From Desulfocicer vacuolatum DSM 3385 (lineage in GTDB: Bacteria > Desulfobacterota > Desulfobacteria > Desulfobacterales > Desulfobacteraceae): a stretch of 64,000 bases of DNA. The notes under the pieces are model-generated. The model searched no databases. It was not told the origin of the DNA and was given only the letters and a program-made list of their open reading frames with translations. This document shows positions 17,497-24,014 of the stretch, one piece after another; position 1 is the first letter of the stretch, and each line of letters starts with the position of its first letter. The stretch spans positions 205,939-269,938 of the forward strand of contig NZ_FWXY01000004.1 of NCBI RefSeq assembly GCF_900176365.1, given 5' to 3'. The position numbers and the translations under genes were made by a program.

Positions 17497-20400
17497 TTAT
17501 TTTGCATATGGGTACTTTTTAATGCATTGTTTCATTTTGTCTGCAGCCTGTTCAAACTCAATATCATCCAGAAGGTCCATGATTTCCCGGAACAGATTCC
17601 CATGACCCCATTCATTCAAGATTTTTTCCACATCCGGCGCAAGATCCATGGCCATGAATTCTCCTTTAAGCAGAAGGGCATGGAATTCTTTGAGAATACT
17701 ATGGCTTTGTTCGTCCATATCTGAGATATTCCGACCGGTTTGTCCAAGAGTATCTTTTTTTTCTTTGGAGGGATTCACACAGATAACTCTTTTTTTATCA
17801 GGCAGCTGTTCCAGGTTTTTTAGCATGATTTCAATTTCATGGATAAACCCATGAACCGGGGAAACATCCACCACCCCGGGGGATGATGGATTGTTGGGGG
17901 GTGTTTGACTCTCAGCTTCAATGCGTTTCAGGTGATTTTCCAGAGCTGAGGCTTTGTGGAACAGTTCATCTGCCGCCATATATCCGGATATACCTTTTAT
18001 GGTGTGGGCGCACTCCCTGATTTTTTTGAACTTTTTTTGTTTAAGTAATTCATCCAGGTAATTGCCATGGTTTCCATAATTTTTCTTAAAATCCCGGAGA
18101 ATAGTGAGCAACAGTTCCGGTTTCTGTCCCAGATTTTCAAGGGCTTTGGACAGATTGATTCCCTGTATGGAGTCCAGGATGGAATTTGGATATTCTTCCT
18201 GAGATATGTGTGTACTTTTGGGGGTATTCTCTTTGGTTGGCCCATCATTTATGCCGGGGGATGCGCTTTTTGATGTATTTTTTCGAGAAGGGGGGTGCTC
18301 CGTTTTTTTAGGGATGAAATGCTGGAGGATCTGGTATAGTTTTTGAGGGTTAACCGGTTTGTTTAAATGACCGTTCATGCCGGCTTTAAGACTTTTTTCC
18401 CGATCCCCTGCCATGGCATGGGCCGTCATGGCAATGATGGGAATCTGGTGCAGTTTTTTTTTGTTTCGAATGATTCTGGTGGTTTCCAGGCCGTCCAGTA
18501 CCGGCATCTGAATATCCATGAAGATCAGATCATAGGATTTTTTTTCCATCATATCAAGGCAGGTTTGGCCATTTTCTGCAATGTCCACCTGCATACCCAC
18601 ATCTTCAAGAAATATACGTGCCACCTCCTGGTTGATGGCATTGTCTTCCACCAGGAGAATATGGGCTTTTCGGATGTTTTTTTGGGCGGACGCTGCAAAA
18701 GAGGCCTTGGATGGTGACCGGGATGATATGTCATGGGGCATGGGGGGGATGCCAAGGGTTTCCTGGAGGGTATTGTACATCACCGATGGATACACCGGTT
18801 TTAATAAAAAGGCTTTGATCCCGGTTTTTTGGGCTGCCATACGTGCCTCATCTCTTCCATTGGCTGTCACCATGAGCATGGCAGGAGTTTTGGCCAGAGC
18901 TCCGTTGGCTTTGATGCGGCGTGCTGTTTCAATGCCGTCCATTCCGGGCATGATCCAGTCCAGCAGTACCACATCATAGGGCATATTAGCTTTAAGGGCC
19001 TGTCCCAGGCAGTCCAGTGCCCTTTGTCCCCCGGGTGCGCTGTCCACCTGCATGCCAAAGGATTCCAGCATGGAAACCAGTAATTCCCGTGCAGAGCGAT
19101 TATCATCCACCACAAGGGCCCGGTGTCCAAGCAGTCGCTTTTGCTCAGTGGCGGGGGAAGAGATCCGGTTTTGGGAGTACTGGAGTTTTACCGTAAAAAT
19201 AAAGGTGGAGCCCTCCCCGGGTGTGCTCTCCACCCAGATGTTGCCCCCCATCATCCGGGTGAGCTGACTGCATATGGAAAGACCCAGGCCGGTACCCCCA
19301 TATTTCCGGGTGATGGAGTCATCTGCCTGACTGAAAGCATCAAAAAGAGAATCGATTTGTTCCGAACGTAGCCCCACCCCACTGTCTTTGACGGAAAATT
19401 TTAATATAACCTGTGAATTTTGGGACAGGGAACAAGGGGACGGTTCATGGTGTTTTTCTTTTTCCAGGGGGCTTTTAATCCCCGGCCCGGGCATTGCGGT
19501 GGTGTCAAAATCATCGTGCTCTTCAAGAGTGACAGAGATAATTATTTCTCCGGATTCGGTGAATTTAATGGCATTCCCTGCCAGATTCATCAAAATTTGC
19601 CCTAAACGCAGGGGATCTCCCTTGAGACGGGAGGGAATTTTTTTGTCCAGCCGGAATAGAAATTCCAGGCCCTTGTCTTCGGCCTGGAAACCAATGGTGT
19701 TGACCAGGTTGGCCATCACCTCTTCCAGGCGAAAATCAATGGATTCAAGGGTCAATTTTCCGGCATCAATTTTGGAAAAGTCAAGTATATCATTGATCAG
19801 ATTGAGAAGGGTCCGGGCAGAGGTTTGAATTTTATCAAGGTAATTTTTCTGGGTGGTGTTCAGGGATGTGTTTGCCATAAGATGGGCCATGCCGATGATG
19901 CCGTTCATGGGGGTTCTGATTTCATGGCTCATGCGGGCCAGAAAATCACCTTTGGAGGCATTGGCAGACTCTGCCGATTCCATGGCCTGGATCAATTCCT
20001 GCTTCATCTGCTTCTGGCGGCTCATGTCCATGGCTGTGAATAAATATCCCCGCATGATACCCCGGACATTGTAAAAGGGGGTGATGGATAGATTCACAGG
20101 AAGAAGTGTGCCGTTTTTACACACATAGGTCCATTCGTGGGTTTTGAAAATCTGCTGTTTTACATGCTGGGCAAAAATATCAATGGCAACGGGTTCCACG
20201 GGCATGACACCGGTTAACACATGGGCATATTGCCTTAACTCTTTTTTATCATGGATGGCTGAGATGTTTTGTGTGCCCACCATTTCTTCCCGGGAGAAGC
20301 CCAGAAGGTTGGTGGCACCGCTGTTGAAAAGGGTAATATTCCCCTCAAGGTCGGTGGATATGATGGACAACTGGGTGGCGGCATCCAGAACTGCCCGGCG

Positions 20401-20577
20401 CTGGGCGTTGGCGGCTTCCAGATGGTGCAGGGTTTGGTCGGTTTTTTCAAATTGTTTTACCACCAGACGGGCTGTTATGGCTGCAGCTTCCCGGGCCACT
20501 TTGATTTCCCGGCGCAGCATCTGGTTTTCTGCTTCAAGTTCTGCATTGGTTTTTTTTGTTTCCATGTACATATGCAT
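17497..20577 (-). CDS. PAS hybrid histidine kinase with two receivers and HPt
   Basis: About 1026 residues from ATG 20577, chosen for its AGGGA site; a start at 20595 is also open. Domains in order, numbered from 20595: N-terminal coiled coil 12-60, PAS 68-195, HisKA with His224 (RMSHEIRTPMNG), HATPase about 335-485 with NLAGNAIKFTESG, two receivers near 495-615 (VVDD, LLDWIMPGMDG) and 655-775 (LVEDN, FMDIQMPVLDG), and an HPt near 840-930 (HTIKGISGY). No transmembrane segment is evident, so it is a cytoplasmic sensor. It begins 44 bases after the hydrogenase protease gene and precedes the REC-GGDEF gene. By analogy with HoxJ/HupT, whose PAS domain reads a hydrogenase, the PAS may take input from the adjacent hydrogenase; that is inference. 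Confidence 0.92.
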   Translation of the reverse strand: MHMYMETKKTNAELEAENQMLRREIKVAREAAAITARLVVKQFEKTDQTLHHLEAANAQRRAVLDAATQLSIISTDLEGNITLFNSGATNLLGFSREEMVGTQNISAIHDKKELRQYAHVLTGVMPVEPVAIDIFAQHVKQQIFKTHEWTYVCKNGTLLPVNLSITPFYNVRGIMRGYLFTAMDMSRQKQMKQELIQAMESAESANASKGDFLARMSHEIRTPMNGIIGMAHLMANTSLNTTQKNYLDKIQTSARTLLNLINDILDFSKIDAGKLTLESIDFRLEEVMANLVNTIGFQAEDKGLEFLFRLDKKIPSRLKGDPLRLGQILMNLAGNAIKFTESGEIIISVTLEEHDDFDTTAMPGPGIKSPLEKEKHHEPSPCSLSQNSQVILKFSVKDSGVGLRSEQIDSLFDAFSQADDSITRKYGGTGLGLSICSQLTRMMGGNIWVESTPGEGSTFIFTVKLQYSQNRISSPATEQKRLLGHRALVVDDNRSARELLVSMLESFGMQVDSAPGGQRALDCLGQALKANMPYDVVLLDWIMPGMDGIETARRIKANGALAKTPAMLMVTANGRDEARMAAQKTGIKAFLLKPVYPSVMYNTLQETLGIPPMPHDISSRSPSKASFAASAQKNIRKAHILLVEDNAINQEVARIFLEDVGMQVDIAENGQTCLDMMEKKSYDLIFMDIQMPVLDGLETTRIIRNKKKLHQIPIIAMTAHAMAGDREKSLKAGMNGHLNKPVNPQKLYQILQHFIPKKTEHPPSRKNTSKSASPGINDGPTKENTPKSTHISQEEYPNSILDSIQGINLSKALENLGQKPELLLTILRDFKKNYGNHGNYLDELLKQKKFKKIRECAHTIKGISGYMAADELFHKASALENHLKRIEAESQTPPNNPSSPGVVDVSPVHGFIHEIEIMLKNLEQLPDKKRVICVNPSKEKKDTLGQTGRNISDMDEQSHSILKEFHALLLKGEFMAMDLAPDVEKILNEWGHGNLFREIMDLLDDIEFEQAADKMKQCIKKYPYAK

Positions 20578-20621
20578 GAACGGGTTCCCTGACATGTTGT
20601 TTTTTTTGTGATGGGGGATTA

Positions 20622-21101
20622 TTAGTAAATTTTACCTGTTTGGTAATGTAAATGTTTGGGCAGTGCCCCATATTTACCTGTTTGAACCATGTCTTGGGCA
20701 ATATCTGCGGCATGTTCAATGGTCTTTTCACTGCATTGCCCTTCCAGACCCACCAGAAAAATATCCCGGGGCAAGGGGGGGGTACATACCCGGGGCATCA
20801 TGGCCAGAAGATAGGCCACACCGGCATCATGGCCGTAATGGAGGCACTGGGATGCTGTTTCTATCTGGTGCCGGGTGAGGACCACCACCCCGTCGGGGTG
20901 GGTGAATCCCGAAATTGCATCCACAAACACCACAGTTGCGACATTTTCCAGAAAACAGAGCAGATTAAGCCCTGAAATTCCCCCTTCAATGAGTTCTATT
21001 TGTTGGGGTAATTTTCTCTTAAACAGACGATCATACACTTGAAGACCGGCCCGGTCCTCTTGTTTGAGCCGATTTCCCAGACAGATGATTCTGTCTTGCA
21101 T
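20622..21101 (-). CDS. [NiFe]-hydrogenase maturation endopeptidase (M52 family)
   Basis: 159 residues. HyaD/HybD/HycI-type proteases cut the C-terminal tail from the large subunit after nickel insertion. The start resembles the family (ICLGNRLKQEDRAGLQVYDRL) with acidic residues at 15-16 where the first nickel-sensing Glu falls. Asp61 in VFVDAISG matches the second ligand, and His88/His91 the third. GGISGLNLL matches the usual GGTxGLxLL. Three bases separate it from the large-subunit gene, which does carry a tail to cut. The last codons (GALPKHLH) overlap an R3 repeat, so the C-terminus may be acquired. Confidence 0.88.
   Translation of the reverse strand: MQDRIICLGNRLKQEDRAGLQVYDRLFKRKLPQQIELIEGGISGLNLLCFLENVATVVFVDAISGFTHPDGVVVLTRHQIETASQCLHYGHDAGVAYLLAMMPRVCTPPLPRDIFLVGLEGQCSEKTIEHAADIAQDMVQTGKYGALPKHLHYQTGKIY
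20646..20672 (+). repeat. R3 short repeat, copy 1
   Basis: A 27-base string beginning ATGTAAATGTTTGGGCAGTG and ending CCCCATA. It matches 37354-37380 at 25 of 27 positions, and its first 21 bases match the complement of 23966-23986 exactly. It lies inside the 3' end of the protease gene. With the inverted copy at 23966 it brackets the three hydrogenase genes. Confidence 0.7.
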
Positions 21102-21104
21102 GGA

Positions 21105-22697
21105 TTAGAATGTCCATCCGGTGTGGAATTTTTTGTGGGGGGTGCCGTCTTTTTTCAGGGTATGTACGGCACACACCATGCATGGATCAAAGGAACGAAT
21201 AACATGTCCTGCTTCCACAGGGTTTTCCAGATTTTTTAACGCCACACCCTTTAACGCTTTTTCCCAGGGGCCTGGGTGTTTGTTTTTGTCCCGGGGAGAA
21301 CCGTTCCAGGCTGTGGGGGTGATGATCTGATAGTGGCTGATTTTTCGGTTTTTTATTTTTACCCAATGACCCAGGGCCCCCCGGGGGGCTTGCACCATGC
21401 CTGCGCCCTCACCGTCGGGGATGCTTTTAACAGAGGTGTAAAAAGGCGCGTCACGATGGGTCATAAGTTCATTGAGCCAGGTGCCCATGGCCGGAAGCAA
21501 TGAGGCAGGACGTACCATGCGGGCCAGCTGGCGAATGAGTGCGCTGGCCCCTTTTTGTTGGATCATGTCATGGAACAACGGCACTTTGTCCATGATCATC
21601 TCTGCCAGGGGGCCGGTTTCGGCGGGAACACTGTTATACCGGGGCGCTTTGACCCAGGAGTATTTTTCACCGCTGCTGCCCGAAGCATAGGGCCGGGTGA
21701 TGCCGTCAAAGGGGTGGAGGGTGGTTTTTTCCTGTTCAAACCAGGCCGCAGACACATCTTCCGTTATTTTGGTTGGGTCCAGGGGCCGGGGGGTGATACC
21801 TGTGGCAAATCCGGGTGCGGTGAGAACAAGATTTTGCCTTTTTCCCGGCTCATCTTTATCATTGATTTGATTCAGGGGAACCACACCGGTGTGCCGGGGA
21901 AAGGGAAAATTACCAAAGGAAATATAATTGTCCGTTCCCCTGCCAAAGGTGTCAAGGCCGGCTTTCCAGGCAAATCGCAGAAAAAAGCCCACTTCGCTGT
22001 TCCGGTGGCAGGGGGATTCCCCAAGCCAGTTTTCAAGGTCCTTGAAGCTACTTACGGCCTGCCATCGTTCCATGGTGCAGCCCAGAACCCGGGATTCAAA
22101 CCACTCTTTGAATTGCTCAATGATGAGACGGCACTGCATGAGTTTGGCCGTATCAGGAATGGAGGTAACTCCGCCGGGTACCATAAAGGAGGTGTGGGGC
22201 CACTGGCCTCCGATGATGGCAATGACCTCAATGAGACGTTTGGTTTTTCGGATGACTTCCAATACGCTGGTACCTTTGAGCATCTGGTAGCGATCCACGG
22301 CCTCTTTAAAAAGGGGATGGTGGCGGTAGGCCTGGGCATTGGTGAAATCGGCCATGTACATGAGAATGGCCTGGCGCATATCGCTTTGGATGGTTTCTGC
22401 AATAAGCGCAATATTGCGAAGGCGAATGGCATTGTCCGGCGGGGTGATACCGGTGATGCTATCCAGGGCTGTTACCGCCGCAGAAAGATGGGTCAGGCTG
22501 CAGATACCACAGATGCGGGGGGTGATGACAAGGCCGTCCAAGGGGCCCCTTCCCACCATCATGGATTCAAATCCCCGGAACATGGTGCCAGCACTCCAGG
22601 CGTTGTCTATGCGGTGATCAACAACATCCACCCGGACTTCAAGATCTCCTTCCACCCGGTTCACAGGGATGTTTAAACCTTTAATAATTTGGGACAT
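21105..22697 (-). CDS. [NiFe]-hydrogenase large subunit
   Basis: 530 residues. The NiFe(CN)2CO active-site ligands are intact: RICGICSLTH (Cys63, Cys66) and DPCMVCAVH (Cys506, Cys509, His512). RVEGDL near residue 14 is the usual N-terminal motif. An 18-residue tail after His512 is the expected substrate for the maturation protease, encoded three bases downstream. With the small subunit it would oxidise or produce H2, or sense it. There is no adjacent cytochrome b or diaphorase gene, so the electron partner is unknown. The small-subunit gene lies 11 bases upstream. Confidence 0.95.
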   Translation of the reverse strand: MSQIIKGLNIPVNRVEGDLEVRVDVVDHRIDNAWSAGTMFRGFESMMVGRGPLDGLVITPRICGICSLTHLSAAVTALDSITGITPPDNAIRLRNIALIAETIQSDMRQAILMYMADFTNAQAYRHHPLFKEAVDRYQMLKGTSVLEVIRKTKRLIEVIAIIGGQWPHTSFMVPGGVTSIPDTAKLMQCRLIIEQFKEWFESRVLGCTMERWQAVSSFKDLENWLGESPCHRNSEVGFFLRFAWKAGLDTFGRGTDNYISFGNFPFPRHTGVVPLNQINDKDEPGKRQNLVLTAPGFATGITPRPLDPTKITEDVSAAWFEQEKTTLHPFDGITRPYASGSSGEKYSWVKAPRYNSVPAETGPLAEMIMDKVPLFHDMIQQKGASALIRQLARMVRPASLLPAMGTWLNELMTHRDAPFYTSVKSIPDGEGAGMVQAPRGALGHWVKIKNRKISHYQIITPTAWNGSPRDKNKHPGPWEKALKGVALKNLENPVEAGHVIRSFDPCMVCAVHTLKKDGTPHKKFHTGWTF

Positions 22698-22708
22698 CTA
22701 TATTTTCC

Positions 22709-23644
22709 TCAGACTTTGGAACTTCGTTTTTTCAAGCGATCCGGGGCAGCTTCGGCCGCCATTCCCTTGTAGACCATGTAGTGCGCCCGGTTCACCCCCC
22801 GGGGAAGTTCCAGGGGAATTCCTTCGATGTTTGGGGTGTGAAAAAAGGAAATCGCCCGGGGGAAATCAGGGTCTGTGCATCCAAAACAGGGAACCCCGGC
22901 CCGGGGTTTTGAGGAATGGCGATTCCAGAGCAATTTATTGCAGGGACCGGGAACCAGGGGACCGGCACAACCCATGTGAAAAAAAAGGCACCCCATTTCG
23001 CCAAAATCCGATTCTTCAATGCGATATTCGTGGTATTCATTGCGCGTACATCCCTGGTGAACCATGGTGCTGTACCACTCCAGGGGGCGCTGGAATTTGT
23101 CAAGTTCCAGTGGGGTATCCCCGGCCAGGGCCATGAGGGTCCCGGCAATGACATCGTGATGACAGGGACAGCCTGCAAGGTTGATCACCGGAAGGCCTGA
23201 TTTTGCCCTGAATCCGGCACCCAGGGCACCGCCTTTTTCTTTTTTTCGAAATTGCAGGCCTGTGGCTTCAATGGCATGGTCCACACCAAACCCTCCAAAG
23301 GCGGCACAGGTGCCCAGGGCCACCACCACTTGGGCCTGGTGGGCAAGGAGGTGGAACAGCTCTTTCTTGGCCCGCCCATTGAGGGTGTCAAACATGCCGG
23401 TGCCGGCAGGTCCACAGATAATGGCACCCTCCACCACCAGAATATCCAGCTCAATCTTTCCAGATGTGATTTGATCCACCATTTTCCGGTGGGAGGTATG
23501 GGAAAGGCTGGAAAGGGAAGGGTGCCACAGCAGATCAATGTTAAGGGTGTTAAACAGCGCATTGACATCCAGAAAATCACTGCTTAAAAGCGAATAGGTG
23601 TCTCCGCCACATCCGCCTGCCTGAAGCCAGTAAACTGTTTTCAT
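22709..23644 (-). CDS. [NiFe]-hydrogenase small subunit with CxxD proximal-cluster motif
   Basis: 311 residues from ATG 23644 after a strong GGGGGA site. A longer frame to 23818 reads through an R1 repeat and was rejected. There is no Tat signal peptide and no C-terminal anchor, so the enzyme is cytoplasmic. Proximal-cluster positions are Cys12, Asp15 (not Cys), Cys113 (GTCAAFGG) and Cys159 (GCPCHH). Distal-cluster candidates are His196, Cys199, Cys219 and Cys226; the medial ones are Cys235, Cys253 and Cys256. Most small subunits have CxxC at the first site. CxxD is known from actinobacterial-type O2-tolerant hydrogenases (group 1h), where Asp ligates the proximal cluster. Confidence 0.93.
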   Translation of the reverse strand: MKTVYWLQAGGCGGDTYSLLSSDFLDVNALFNTLNIDLLWHPSLSSLSHTSHRKMVDQITSGKIELDILVVEGAIICGPAGTGMFDTLNGRAKKELFHLLAHQAQVVVALGTCAAFGGFGVDHAIEATGLQFRKKEKGGALGAGFRAKSGLPVINLAGCPCHHDVIAGTLMALAGDTPLELDKFQRPLEWYSTMVHQGCTRNEYHEYRIEESDFGEMGCLFFHMGCAGPLVPGPCNKLLWNRHSSKPRAGVPCFGCTDPDFPRAISFFHTPNIEGIPLELPRGVNRAHYMVYKGMAAEAAPDRLKKRSSKV

Positions 23645-23740
23645 GGGCTTTCCCCCATTTGTTGATGGTGTTTTTCGAGTTTGTGTCGGCAGCATATTGG
23701 GGTTTGCCAAAGGCTGAGTTCCAAGGCTAAACCGCATTTT

Positions 23741-23828
23741 ACATGAAATACTCCGCAGATGAGAGTGTATTTCAAGTTTTGTTTTGGGCAGAGCCGGATC
23801 ACAATACGGCCCGCCCATGGCGGTTATA
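23741..23828 (+). repeat. R1 module B, copy 13
   Basis: A single module B, starting TGAAATACTCCGCAGATGAG and ending CGGTTATAG, lies about 100-185 bases upstream of the hydrogenase small-subunit start. It occupies part of a 370-base gap (23645-24014) between the hydrogenase genes and the receptor-cyclase gene. The promoter of the hydrogenase series must lie close to or within this repeat. Confidence 0.8.
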
Positions 23829-23965
23829 GCATGTGGTTTTTTTCAAGTCACGGACAAAAGTAAAAGAGGAGTGCATGGGCCTGACAAAAGATAGCCCTTT
23901 GATTTTCAAAGCCCGGATGCATACCGTTCCAAGCCCAAGCCTGCTTTTATCTGCCGTAAATGTGA

Positions 23966-23986
23966 GCACTGCCCAAACATTTACAT
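23966..23986 (-). repeat. R3 short repeat, copy 2 (inverted)
   Basis: GCACTGCCCAAACATTTACA plus one base, the exact complement of the first 21 bases of the copy at 20646. It sits about 30 bases beyond the end of the receptor-cyclase gene and upstream of the hydrogenase genes. Confidence 0.65.
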
Positions 23987-24014
23987 AACCAAGCCGAATA
24001 CTTATTATCTGCCT

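Noticed and set aside
21555..22676. Long open frame (373 codons) on the plus strand
   Set aside because: It lies antisense to the hydrogenase large subunit, whose active-site motifs are intact. The antisense frame has no family match and is explained by the codon bias of the true gene.
21105..23644. A classical regulatory hydrogenase (HupUV/HoxBC type)
   Set aside because: Those lack the C-terminal tail and maturation protease. Here both are present, so a purely sensory hydrogenase is not supported, although a signalling role remains possible.
22709..23818. Longer small-subunit start at 23818
   Set aside because: The extra N-terminus is encoded by the R1 B module. ATG 23644 has a strong ribosome-binding site and matches the family start.
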